34,024 nucleotides of DNA from an uncultured Synergistales bacterium (GTDB taxonomy: Bacteria > Synergistota > Synergistia > Synergistales > Aminobacteriaceae). A model generated the notes under the pieces. It saw only the letters and a program-made list of their open reading frames with translations. It did not search any database and was not told where the DNA came from. A program made the translations under genes and the position numbers. Within the stretch, counting starts at the first letter, position 1. Every line of letters starts with the position of its first letter. Below, piece after piece: positions 7,286 through 15,547 of this stretch. The stretch spans positions 159,925-193,948 of the forward strand of contig CAJOCL010000005.1 in assembly GCA_905233565.1 (NCBI GenBank), in the 5' to 3' direction.

Positions 7286-7301
7286 ACAAAAACATTATAT
7301 C

Positions 7302-8819
7302 TTACGTTATCGGTGCAGGGTTGAATATGCACAGAAAGTTATGAAGCCCGTACTGTTCTGTATAAGGTTTTTTCTTTCCGCTTGCAACATCAACTATAAA
7401 CCTGAATAATTCCGTTCCGACCTCCTGAATCGTCTTCTCGCCCGTAACAACAGCACCTGCACTTATGTCGATAACATCGGGCCATTGTTCCTTCATTTCG
7501 TTTCTTGAACACACTTTAATGACAGGTGCAGCCGCAAGCCCGTAAGGTGTACCCCGTCCCGTCATGAAAACCTGCAGTCCTATGCCGCTTGCTAACTGGC
7601 ACGGACCGCATACCATATCGCTCGCAGGTGTGGCAGCGTAAATAAGGCCGTGTTTACTAGGGCGTTCAGCGGGCGAAAGGACTTCAACAATCGGTGATGT
7701 CCCCGATTTAGCTATTGACCCCATAGCCTTCTCAACAATGTTGCTTAATCCTCCCTTTTTGTTTCCCGGTGTAGGATTCGCGCTCCTGTCGACTTCCCCT
7801 GAATCAAGATATTCATCATACCAGCGCATTTCAGCCGCTAACTTGTCCCGAACTTCAGCATTTACGCACCTTTCAGCAATTAAATGCACTCCGTCCCTGA
7901 CTTCCGTTACTTCGCTGAACATCACCGTAGCTCCAGCCTTGACGAGCATATCAGCCGCATACCCTGCGCTTGGATTTGCCGAAACTCCCGAAAACGCATC
8001 GCTTCCTCCGCACTGCATACCTACAAGCAATTCTGATAAAGGTAATTCCTCGCGTCTTCTCTGATTAAGAACTTTTAATTTTCGTTCGGCCATGCTCATT
8101 ATCGCGTTAATCATTGCGTTGTAGCCCTTGCAGTCCTGCAGAACTATAACATTCTCAGGCGTGTTATTCTTCTCGCCGACAAGCCTTTCAACCGTCAATT
8201 TTTCACAGCCCAGCGATACGACCATTAACTGACCACCGAAATTAGGGTGTTTCGCTATGTTCTGCAATGCCCTTATAGGAAATTTAGCGTTAGGGGCGTT
8301 TATTGCAACTCCGCAGCCGTAAGCATGATTGACGGCGACAACATCGTCAACATTTTCATATTTAGGCAGAATTTCGCTCTTTATCCTCGCTACGGCAACA
8401 TCAAGAACCCCCTGAACGCACTGTACTGTCGTCTGAATGCCGAGAATATTTCTTGTCCCCGCGTAAAAGCCGTCAGGATTTCTGTAGCCCATAAAAGTTT
8501 TAACGGGAGCATCGGGCAGGTCTTTAACGTCCTTTATATTCACTCCGTAGGGCATGTTATCAAGTGACGGTGATACCGGCAGCCTCAGCATGTGTTCATT
8601 AATCCACGCGCCGCGTTTGATGTTGTCAAGCGCGTAGCCCAGAACAACGCCGTAACGTATTATTTCGCCGTCTTTGGGAATTTCTGAAAGCGCGAACTTG
8701 TGCGCCTGCGGTATATCATCAAGAAGCACTAATCCCGGCATTATTTCAGTGCCTTTTGAAATATCATGTGTAACTACTGCCACGTTGTCGCGTTCGGTAA
8801 GTTTTACATAATCACGCAA
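7302..8819 (-). CDS. garD: Galactarate dehydratase
   Basis: 505 residues, close to the E. coli GarD length of 523. It dehydrates galactarate (mucate) to 5-dehydro-4-deoxyglucarate, the first step of galactarate use. An N-terminal SAF-like domain (residues about 1-100) is followed by the UxaA/GarD catalytic region. Diagnostic GarD blocks include [54 protein letters not shown] and the ending FNPAPIT; altronate dehydratases differ at the [10 protein letters not shown] block. The start is a TTG, well supported by GAGGAGG with an 8-nt spacer and by the fit of the N-terminus. No other sugar-acid gene lies in the window, so the downstream aldolase and reductase must be elsewhere. Confidence 0.93.
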   Translation of the reverse strand: MRDYVKLTERDNVAVVTHDISKGTEIMPGLVLLDDIPQAHKFALSEIPKDGEIIRYGVVLGYALDNIKRGAWINEHMLRLPVSPSLDNMPYGVNIKDVKDLPDAPVKTFMGYRNPDGFYAGTRNILGIQTTVQCVQGVLDVAVARIKSEILPKYENVDDVVAVNHAYGCGVAINAPNAKFPIRALQNIAKHPNFGGQLMVVSLGCEKLTVERLVGEKNNTPENVIVLQDCKGYNAMINAIMSMAERKLKVLNQRRREELPLSELLVGMQCGGSDAFSGVSANPSAGYAADMLVKAGATVMFSEVTEVRDGVHLIAERCVNAEVRDKLAAEMRWYDEYLDSGEVDRSANPTPGNKKGGLSNIVEKAMGSIAKSGTSPIVEVLSPAERPSKHGLIYAATPASDMVCGPCQLASGIGLQVFMTGRGTPYGLAAAPVIKVCSRNEMKEQWPDVIDISAGAVVTGEKTIQEVGTELFRFIVDVASGKKKPYTEQYGLHNFLCIFNPAPIT

Positions 8820-8874
8820 AATATAACCCTCCTCATATTAATTTGCAGTATGTCCGAATGATTATATTTTACAT

Positions 8875-8912
8875 TAAAAAAGCCTCCGTATTGTCTTGTC
8901 TTTACGGAAGCT
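8875..8912 (-). terminator. Rho-independent terminator of tRNA-Glu
   Basis: On the minus strand a 10-bp stem (AGCTTCCGTA with TACGGAGGCT, one G-U pair) with a 12-nt loop is followed by a run of six T. It lies about 20 nt after the tRNA-Glu 3' end and upstream of garD. Confidence 0.85.
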
Positions 8913-8932
8913 GTTAATTTCTTAATTTTATC

Positions 8933-9008
8933 TGGTAGCCTCAACGAGGTTCGAACTCGTGTTTTAGCCTTGAGAGGGCTACGACCTGGACCGCTAGTCG
9001 ATGAGGCC
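8933..9008 (-). tRNA. tRNA-Glu (anticodon CTC)
   Basis: 76 nt with encoded CCA. The acceptor GGCCTCA pairs with TGAGGCT, the D stem GAC with GTC, and the T stem ACGAG with CTCGT. The anticodon stem TAGCC/GGCTA encloses loop CTCTCAA, giving CTC, which reads GAG. It is a single-gene unit with its own terminator. Confidence 0.93.
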
Positions 9009-9101
9009 ACCTGTTAATTTTTCAACTTTTTCAACAGGGCAAATAGTATCATGAAAAAAAATTTTATGCAAGTCTGAACGTAAACTCATTCAAACGGCGC
9101 A

Positions 9102-9129
9102 ATGACTTTTTCTGCAAAAACTCTATAAT
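9102..9129 (+). promoter_or_regulatory. Likely ppdK promoter
   Basis: TATAAT (9124-9129) lies 16 nt after ATGACT (9102-9107). The transcript would have a leader of about 60 nt before the ppdK start. Confidence 0.5.
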
Positions 9130-9194
9130 TTAAGCGTGTTTTTTTACAGTAACAAAAATCTTTATCATTATTATTTTTTAAGGAGTGGTTTATT

Positions 9195-11843
9195 ATGCCC
9201 TCAGAACGTTATGTTTACAGCCTCAAGGAAGGTGACGGCTCAAACCGTCTTTTACTCGGAGGCAAAGGCGCAAACTTATGCACAATGGCTCAGTCAGGTC
9301 TTCCAATTCCTCCCGGCTTCGTTATAACAACTGAAGTCTGCCGTAAATACATGGTCAATCCTGCAATCATGGACGAAATTTGGGACGATGTAAAAGCCTC
9401 AGTATTACGTCTCGAAAAAGAAACAGGAAAAGGCTTCAACGACAGCAAAAACCCCCTCTTAGTGTCAGTCCGTTCAGGCGCACCGATCTCAATGCCCGGA
9501 ATGATGGAGACTATATTAAATCTCGGTCTCAATGACGAGACAGTGAAGGGTCTCGCTGAAAGTTCAGGAAACAAGCGTTTCGCTCTCGACAGCTACAGAA
9601 GATTCATTCAGATGTTCGGAAGCGTCGTCGATGAAGTCAACTTTGACCTCTTCGAGGGAGCATTAGCAAAGACGCGCAAAGATGCAGGCGTAGAACAGGA
9701 TTATCAGATTCCTGCAGAAGCCCTTGAAAAATTACTCGTTGAGTACAAAGCAATTTACAAAAAATCGACAGGTAACGACTTCCCTACAGATCCTTGGATT
9801 CAGTTACGCAGGGCAATCGAGGCAGTTTTCAAGAGCTGGAATATTCCAAGAGCCGTAACTTACAGGAAAATCAACAAGATTGATGACAGCTTAGGTACAG
9901 CCGTAAACGTAATAACAATGGCTTTCGGCAACTTGGGCAATGACTGCGGTACCGGCGTCTGCTTCACGCGCAACCCCTCAACAGGTGAAAACAAACTTTA
10001 CGGCGAATTTTTGATTAACGCTCAGGGTGAAGATGTCGTTGCAGGTATAAGAACTCCCATGCCTATTGCACAGCTCGAAAAGGAAATGCCGGAAATCTAC
10101 AAGGAACTATGCACAATCACAAGCAACCTTGAAAAGACTTATCATGACATGCAGGATGTTGAGTTCACGATTGAGCGCGGTAAACTCTTCATTTTGCAGA
10201 CAAGGGCAGGAAAGAGAACCGCAAGTGCAGCCGTAAAAGTTGCCGTCGACATGGTAAACGAAGGCTTAATCGACACGAAAACAGCCGTAACCCGTGTATC
10301 TCCTGAACAGGTCGAAATGCTGTTACACCGTCAGATCGATAAGTCAGCAAAACTTGACGTTATAACAAAGGGACTTCCTGCTTCACCCGGTGCCGGTGCA
10401 GGAATGCTTGTTTTCAGCGCAGACGAGGCCGAAGAATGGGCGCGTCAGGGCAAGCCCACAATTCTCGCGCGTCCCGAGACAAGCCCCGATGACATTCACG
10501 GACTTTTCGCGTCTCAGGGTGTCGTAACATCAAGAGGCGGAATGACTTCACATGCTGCCGTTGTTGCCCGCGGAATGGGCAAGCCTGCCGTCTGCGGATG
10601 TGAAGAGGCTGTTATAGACCTCGACAAAGAGACTCTTACTGTCGGCAATAGAGTCTTCAAGAAAGGCGATATGGTAACGGTTGACGGAACAACAGGAAAC
10701 TTCCTCGCCGGTGAAGCTAAAATGGTTGACGCAACGTTTACTGATGACTTCAAGAAGATTCTTGCTTGGGCTGACGAGAACGCAAAACTTCAGGTTTGGA
10801 CAAACGCCGACACACCTGAAGACGCAAAGAGGGCGCGTGATTTCGGCGCAAAGGGCGTAGGCTTATGCAGAACTGAACACATGTTCATGGGTGTTGACAG
10901 GCTGCCCGTTATGCAGAGCCTTATAGTTGCACTTGGTGAAGCCGGCGAAGATGGCAAAAAAGCCCGAGCTGACGCACTCGCAAAACTCAAGGTAATGCAG
11001 AAAGATGACTTCACAGGAATCTTCAAGGCAATGGAGGGTCTCCCCGTCATCATCAGACTGTTAGATCCGCCGCTTCATGAGTTCCTTCCGAAAGAACCCA
11101 ATGTACTTGAAGCCCTAAAGACTGCAACGCCCGAAGAAGCTAAAAAGCTCAACAATGTACTCGAAAAGATTCATCAGCTTCACGAGAACAACCCGATGTT
11201 AGGTTTCAGAGGGTGCAGGCTCGGAATGATTTACCCTGAGATTTACGAGATGCAGATGAACGCAATCTTTGAGGCCGTTGTCGAACTTACGAAGCAGGGT
11301 GTTACCGTGAAGCCCGAAGTCATGATTCCAATCGTAGGAACAAGAGCGGAAATGAAGTTCTTTAGGGAGATGGCCGACAGGATAGCCGCTGAAGTCAAGA
11401 AAGCAACGGGCGTTGATTTCAGCTACTTAGTCGGAACGATGATTGAACTTCCCAGAGCCGCTTTAGTTGCCGACCAGCTCGCAGAATATGCGCAGTTCTT
11501 CTCATGCGGAACTAATGACCTTACGCAGACGACATTAGGATACTCACGCGATGACGCTGAAAATAAATTCCTCTTCCAGTACATAGACAAGGGAGTATTC
11601 AAAGAGAACCCGTTCGCCGAACTTGACAGGGACGGTCCCGGACAGCTCGTTAAAATGGCGGTCGAGAAGGGGCGCAGCGTAAATCCCGGAATGTCAGTAG
11701 GCATTTGCGGAGAACACGGCGGTAACCCTTCAAGTATCGCGTTCTGCCACAGCGTAAATCTGAGCTATGTTTCATGCTCACCGTTCCGCGTTCCTGTTGC
11801 AAGGGTTGCGGCGGCTCATGCTGCTTTAGGCGTTCTGAAGTAG
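9195..11843 (+). CDS. ppdK: Pyruvate, phosphate dikinase
   Basis: 882 residues, normal for PPDK. It interconverts pyruvate, ATP and phosphate with phosphoenolpyruvate, AMP and pyrophosphate; anaerobes use it for PPi-linked glycolysis or for PEP formation. The N-terminal nucleotide-binding domain begins LLGGKGANLCTMAQSGLPIP and includes the VSVRSGAPISMPGMMETILN block. The swivelling phosphohistidine domain has GGMTSHAAVVARGMGKP with catalytic His453. The C-terminal PEP/pyruvate TIM barrel has GLCRTEHMFM, GFRGCRLG, SCGTNDLTQTTLGYSRDD and GICGEHGG. AAGGAG lies 9 nt before the ATG. It stands alone, with its own promoter and terminator. Codons are biased toward a limited set, as expected for a highly expressed gene. 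Confidence 0.97.
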   Translation: MPSERYVYSLKEGDGSNRLLLGGKGANLCTMAQSGLPIPPGFVITTEVCRKYMVNPAIMDEIWDDVKASVLRLEKETGKGFNDSKNPLLVSVRSGAPISMPGMMETILNLGLNDETVKGLAESSGNKRFALDSYRRFIQMFGSVVDEVNFDLFEGALAKTRKDAGVEQDYQIPAEALEKLLVEYKAIYKKSTGNDFPTDPWIQLRRAIEAVFKSWNIPRAVTYRKINKIDDSLGTAVNVITMAFGNLGNDCGTGVCFTRNPSTGENKLYGEFLINAQGEDVVAGIRTPMPIAQLEKEMPEIYKELCTITSNLEKTYHDMQDVEFTIERGKLFILQTRAGKRTASAAVKVAVDMVNEGLIDTKTAVTRVSPEQVEMLLHRQIDKSAKLDVITKGLPASPGAGAGMLVFSADEAEEWARQGKPTILARPETSPDDIHGLFASQGVVTSRGGMTSHAAVVARGMGKPAVCGCEEAVIDLDKETLTVGNRVFKKGDMVTVDGTTGNFLAGEAKMVDATFTDDFKKILAWADENAKLQVWTNADTPEDAKRARDFGAKGVGLCRTEHMFMGVDRLPVMQSLIVALGEAGEDGKKARADALAKLKVMQKDDFTGIFKAMEGLPVIIRLLDPPLHEFLPKEPNVLEALKTATPEEAKKLNNVLEKIHQLHENNPMLGFRGCRLGMIYPEIYEMQMNAIFEAVVELTKQGVTVKPEVMIPIVGTRAEMKFFREMADRIAAEVKKATGVDFSYLVGTMIELPRAALVADQLAEYAQFFSCGTNDLTQTTLGYSRDDAENKFLFQYIDKGVFKENPFAELDRDGPGQLVKMAVEKGRSVNPGMSVGICGEHGGNPSSIAFCHSVNLSYVSCSPFRVPVARVAAAHAALGVLK

Positions 11844-11857
11844 TTTTGAAATTATTT

Positions 11858-11894
11858 ATCCCCTTTCGGTTTTCATGGCCGGAGGGGATTTTTT
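11858..11894 (+). terminator. ppdK terminator; its 3' arm holds the mutL Shine-Dalgarno
   Basis: ATCCCCT (11858-11864) pairs with AGGGGAT (11883-11889), followed by a run of six T (11889-11894). GGAGG at 11881-11885, 15 nt before the mutL ATG and partly in the 3' arm, is the only obvious ribosome-binding site for mutL. Confidence 0.75.
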
Positions 11895-11900
11895 GAGATA

Positions 11901-13643
11901 ATGTCTAAAGTTAAGTTACTTGATGAGAGTATCTGGTCAAAAATAGCGGCCGGTGAAGTTGTTGAACGTCCTGCCTCAGCAGTAAAGGAATTAACCGAAA
12001 ATTCCCTAGACGCAGGCGCAAAGCGTATCAGCGTCAAGCTCTATGACGGCGGAAGGCTGCGAGTAATAGTCGAAGATGACGGCTCGGGAATATCATTCGA
12101 CGATCTCCCTTTAGCCCTGATGTATCACGCAACAAGCAAGCTCAGGACAATATCGGATCTTGAGAACATAAGCACTCTTGGTTATCGCGGTGAGGCTCTG
12201 GCGAGTTTAGTATCCGTTGCCGATGTCGAAATAAGAAGCCGTCAGGAAGATGACAATACAGGCGGACTGATCCGCACTCATGACGGGAAAATAACCGAAC
12301 ATGTCCGCGCAAACTGCTCACTGGGTACAAGGGTACAGATTGATAATTTATTTTCAGGCCTCCCGGCAAGGCGTAAATTCCTGAAAAGCGCATCGGGAGA
12401 ATTAAGACGTTCTGCCGTTTTTCTGCGTGAATATGCCGTCTGTAATCCTGATGTCTCTTTCGTTCTTGAACATGACGGAAAAGAAGTTTTTTCAACTGAC
12501 GGATCGGGCGACAAAATGCGCGTATTATCGAAAATATGGCCTGAAGGTGCAGAAATTCAGACCGTCAACGTAAGTTCGGAACGTCTTAATTTAGAATGCT
12601 GGTTCCAGTCAAGAGCAGGACTTTCAGGACGGGCGGATATTATGTCTTTCGTGAACGGAAGGGCTGTTAATGACCCCGTCATAAAATCGGCGGTTTCAAC
12701 GGCAGCAAGGGACTTGGCCGGGAACTGGGCATTATTCTTTAATCTTGAGCCTTCACTCGTTGACGTAAATATTCACCCCGCAAAATCTGAAGTAAGATTC
12801 CGTTACCCTGATGATATTTATAAATCCGTTCATGAGGCAGTAAAACATCTCGGCAGCCCCGTGAAAATCCCTGAAGTATTCAACATTCCAAATACGCCGA
12901 AAAAAGTTAATGCTTCAAATTATGCTTCAAATTCAGGCTGGAACTTTCACGATTCACCGTCAAAAATTACGGGGTTAAAGAATTACGGCCATGCAGCAAG
13001 ACAGATTGATATTTTCGCCGGAAATGACAACAACACGGAAATTTCTGAAAATGAAATTTTTGATGATGAGATTTTTTCAGAACCTGAAGTAATTTTCATG
13101 GGTCAAAATTCAGGAGGCTATTTAGTTTATGATACACGGGAAGGAATTACGATTATTGATCCTCACGCGGCTCATGAAAGAATAAATTATGAACGCATAA
13201 AATCATCAGCAGAAAAATCAAACAACGTTCAAAAACTTTTAGTCCCTTTAACCCTTCACCCTACATTAGCCCTTGATGTCGGTGAATACGAAAATGCACT
13301 GAAAGATTCGGGCTTTGAATTTTCTGATACTGTTTCAGGCGTTGAGCTTGTGTCAGTGCCTTCAATCGGAAGCACTGAATTTGAACCCGAGACGTTATTA
13401 CGGGCATCACTGAAAGCATTAAAAGAGAATCATGACGGCGACACGCGGAATATTCTCTGGAGGACTTGGGCGACAATGGCTTGCAAAGCGTCAGTCAAGC
13501 TCACTACAAAATTAACGCGTGATGAGGCGTTATCTTTATGGCGTGAACTTCATAACTGTGAACAGCCCTTTACATGTCCTCACGGACGGCCTACGATGAT
13601 AGAACTGAAAAATTCTGAACTCCTGAAGCGTTTCGGAAGGTGA
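11901..13643 (+). CDS. mutL: DNA mismatch repair protein MutL
   Basis: 580 residues. The GHKL ATPase domain is at the N-terminus: IAAGEVVERPASAVKELTEN with the catalytic Glu and Asn, DDGSGI, and TSKLRTISDLENISTLGYRG. The transducer domain follows (VNGRAVND, then VDVNIHPAKSEVRF), then a linker of about residues 320-390, and the C-terminal dimerisation/endonuclease domain. The metal-binding endonuclease signature is present as DPHAAHERINYE, where most nicking MutL proteins have DQHA. The supporting ACKASVK and CPHGRPT motifs are also there, so nicking activity is likely. mutS is not adjacent. The ATG lies 6 nt after the ppdK terminator T-run. It converges with tRNA-Sec. Confidence 0.95.
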   Translation: MSKVKLLDESIWSKIAAGEVVERPASAVKELTENSLDAGAKRISVKLYDGGRLRVIVEDDGSGISFDDLPLALMYHATSKLRTISDLENISTLGYRGEALASLVSVADVEIRSRQEDDNTGGLIRTHDGKITEHVRANCSLGTRVQIDNLFSGLPARRKFLKSASGELRRSAVFLREYAVCNPDVSFVLEHDGKEVFSTDGSGDKMRVLSKIWPEGAEIQTVNVSSERLNLECWFQSRAGLSGRADIMSFVNGRAVNDPVIKSAVSTAARDLAGNWALFFNLEPSLVDVNIHPAKSEVRFRYPDDIYKSVHEAVKHLGSPVKIPEVFNIPNTPKKVNASNYASNSGWNFHDSPSKITGLKNYGHAARQIDIFAGNDNNTEISENEIFDDEIFSEPEVIFMGQNSGGYLVYDTREGITIIDPHAAHERINYERIKSSAEKSNNVQKLLVPLTLHPTLALDVGEYENALKDSGFEFSDTVSGVELVSVPSIGSTEFEPETLLRASLKALKENHDGDTRNILWRTWATMACKASVKLTTKLTRDEALSLWRELHNCEQPFTCPHGRPTMIELKNSELLKRFGR

Positions 13644-13659
13644 TAAATTGATAAAAAAA

Positions 13660-13757
13660 TGGCGGAAGCGTGTGGGAATCGAACCCACCAGAGACAGCTT
13701 AAACCGCCCCTCACCGGGTTTGAAGCCCGGGCCCGTCACCAGACAAATCTCACTTCC
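13660..13757 (-). tRNA. selC: tRNA-Sec (selenocysteine, anticodon TCA)
   Basis: 98 nt with encoded CCA. It has the features of bacterial tRNA-Sec: acceptor GGAAGTG pairing with CGCTTCC, a T stem GTGGG/CCCAC, a very long variable arm, and an anticodon stem CCGGG/CCCGG around loop CTTCAAA, giving TCA, which decodes UGA. The total length fits. A run of seven T follows CCA directly and may end the transcript. It shows that the organism makes selenoproteins, although no selenoprotein or SECIS element was seen in this window. Confidence 0.93.
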
Positions 13758-13786
13758 GTTTATCAGTTAATAATAAAAACGTAAGA

Positions 13787-13813
13787 AAACAGTAAAGAAA
13801 TCTGTTACTGTTT
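13787..13813. promoter_or_regulatory. Dyad in the divergent tRNA-Sec / two-component promoter region
   Basis: Perfect 8-bp inverted repeat AAACAGTA (13787-13794) and TACTGTTT (13806-13813) separated by 11 nt. The right arm overlaps a possible -35 box for the histidine kinase gene (TGTTTA, 16 nt before TATAAT at 13831-13836). The left arm lies at a possible promoter for tRNA-Sec on the other strand (TTTACT, 15 nt, TATTAT). It is a candidate operator. Confidence 0.45.
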
Positions 13814-13874
13814 AACTTAAACTCGTATATTATAATTTATCCGGCTCAAAAAATCTATCAGGACGCTAAAAAAA

Positions 13875-14936
13875 ATGAAACGCGCAGGATTCACATACAG
13901 AATATTATTTGAACGTGTATTTGACCCCATAGCACTTTACAGAATTGACGGGAATAAAATAATTTTCGTCGACATCAACCCCGCTTATGAAAAAGTAATG
14001 AAGTTGTCGCGCTATGATGTTATAGGCAGGACATTTTATGACGTTTGGCCGCACGCTGAACAGAGATGGTCAAAAGTAATACGCGAATGTCTGAAACAGA
14101 AAAGAACAATGCACTGCATCGGCGAAAGTACCGACGTAGGCAGCTACCTTGAGGCTATAGCCTTCCCGATTCCCCCTGAAATGGCAGCCGTTATTTTCCT
14201 TGACCGTACAAAGCTGAAACGTTCGGAAAATGCCTTGAGGCGCAGGCAGCGTCAGTTAAGGGAACTTGCTGCACAGCTCACGATAATTGAGGAGAACACA
14301 AGGCGCGGCGTTGCGTCAGAACTTCACGACAGCGTTGGTTATGACCTTCTTAAACAGCTCAGGATTTTGCGCGGACTTGAAGCCAGAGAAGATACAAAGA
14401 ACATCAGCAGTATAATTCATGAACTTATATTGAACACTGAGAATATTATTGCCGGGAACAGGAGTTTAATATTTGAATTAAGCCCGCCCGTTCTCAAAGA
14501 AGCAGGATTAAACCCGGCACTTGAGGAACTTGCTAAAAATATTCTTGAGCCTCGCGGCATAACATGGCATATAATCACTAAAGGCAGCGCGGACGAATAC
14601 AAGGCCGATGACTCGGTATGCGTCATACTCTACAGAATGTCCCGAGAACTGCTCATAAATGCCGTAAAACACTCAGGAGCCTCAAACGTCAACATCATCA
14701 TAAACAGAAAGCCTGAAATCATCACCGTAGCAGTTGAAGACAACGGAACGGGATTATTACGGAGCAGCGGAAAAGGTTTCGGACTTTTCAGCATTAGGGA
14801 GAGGCTCATAGCATTAGGGGGGAACCTGAAAATTATATCTGAACAGGGGAAAGGGTTAATGGCTGTTATGACATGCCCGCTTAAAATGAAGAATGGAGAG
14901 ATTTTGCATGACGACAAAAATATTACTGGCAGATGA
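13875..14936 (+). CDS. Soluble PAS-domain sensor histidine kinase (NarL/DegS type)
   Basis: 353 residues. A PAS domain (residues about 8-115: FDPIALYRIDGNKIIFVDINPAYE) replaces any membrane sensor; there is no transmembrane segment, so it senses an intracellular signal. A short coiled stretch of Arg/Gln/Leu leads into HisKA_3 with phospho-acceptor His151 in ASELHDSVG. The HATPase domain follows, with N box ELLINAVKHSG, G1 VEDNGTGL and G2 GKGFGLFSIRERL. The family signals to LuxR-type regulators, and one is encoded next, overlapping by 29 nt. AGGA lies 11 nt before the ATG. The signal is not shown by the sequence; a selenium, redox or sulfur link would be inference from the neighbours. Confidence 0.92.
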   Translation: MKRAGFTYRILFERVFDPIALYRIDGNKIIFVDINPAYEKVMKLSRYDVIGRTFYDVWPHAEQRWSKVIRECLKQKRTMHCIGESTDVGSYLEAIAFPIPPEMAAVIFLDRTKLKRSENALRRRQRQLRELAAQLTIIEENTRRGVASELHDSVGYDLLKQLRILRGLEAREDTKNISSIIHELILNTENIIAGNRSLIFELSPPVLKEAGLNPALEELAKNILEPRGITWHIITKGSADEYKADDSVCVILYRMSRELLINAVKHSGASNVNIIINRKPEIITVAVEDNGTGLLRSSGKGFGLFSIRERLIALGGNLKIISEQGKGLMAVMTCPLKMKNGEILHDDKNITGR

Positions 14937-15546
14937 CCATGAACTTTTTATCGAAGGTCTTGCCGAACTCATGAAAAAACGCCCGGAGCTTGAACTTGCC
15001 GGGAAAGCTAAGGACGGATTGCAGGCAGTCGGCGAAGCTGAAAGGGTAAAGCCCGATATTATTTTGATGGATATAGCTATGCCCGAATTAAACGGCATAA
15101 AGGCACTGCGTAAAATTTTAACGTCAATTCCCGATATAAAAGTGATCATGCTCTCAATGTACAACAGCAGGGAGTTAATTGTTGAAAGCCTCAGAGCCGG
15201 CGCACAGGGTTATATTCTCAAAGAATGCACATCCGGAGAGTTATACGAGGCAATAAAAACGGTCATGATGGGGAATTATTATATTGCCCGTTCATCGCTT
15301 GCAGTGATGATTGAAGATTATTTGAGGCTGCTCAAGGCTGACGAAAGAAATTCAGCCCGTCTTCTCTCTGAACGTGAGCGCGAAGTCCTGAAAATGCTTG
15401 CTGACGGGAAAAACGCAAAAGAAATCGCCTACGAGCTTTCAATCAGCAAAAACACCGTAGACGTTCACCGCAGGCACATAATGGAAAAAACAGGATGCAC
15501 CAGCATGGCCGGATTAGTACGTTATGCGATAAGAGAGGGTTATTGA
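14908..15546 (+). CDS. NarL/FixJ-family response regulator
   Basis: 212 residues from the ATG at 14908, which has GGAGAG about 8 nt upstream; a Met 5 codons earlier lacks this spacing. The receiver domain begins KILLADDHELF, has phospho-acceptor Asp55 in ILMDIAMPELNG and the Lys of YILKECTSGEL. The C-terminal LuxR helix-turn-helix (residues about 150-212) reads LSEREREVLKMLADGKNAKEIA, then ISKNTVDVHRRHIMEKTG. It is the partner of the upstream kinase (29-nt overlap) and is followed with a 1-nt gap by a cysteine desulfurase-like gene. The dyad at 13787 may be an autoregulatory site. Confidence 0.95.
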   Translation: MTTKILLADDHELFIEGLAELMKKRPELELAGKAKDGLQAVGEAERVKPDIILMDIAMPELNGIKALRKILTSIPDIKVIMLSMYNSRELIVESLRAGAQGYILKECTSGELYEAIKTVMMGNYYIARSSLAVMIEDYLRLLKADERNSARLLSEREREVLKMLADGKNAKEIAYELSISKNTVDVHRRHIMEKTGCTSMAGLVRYAIREGY

Positions 15547-15547
15547 A

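Noticed and set aside
8804-9010. Minus-strand open frame of 68 codons
   Set aside because: It lies over tRNA-Glu and its terminator and has no recognisable protein features.
13536-13739. Minus-strand open frame over the mutL end
   Set aside because: It overlaps tRNA-Sec and the conserved C-terminus of MutL, so it is a by-product.
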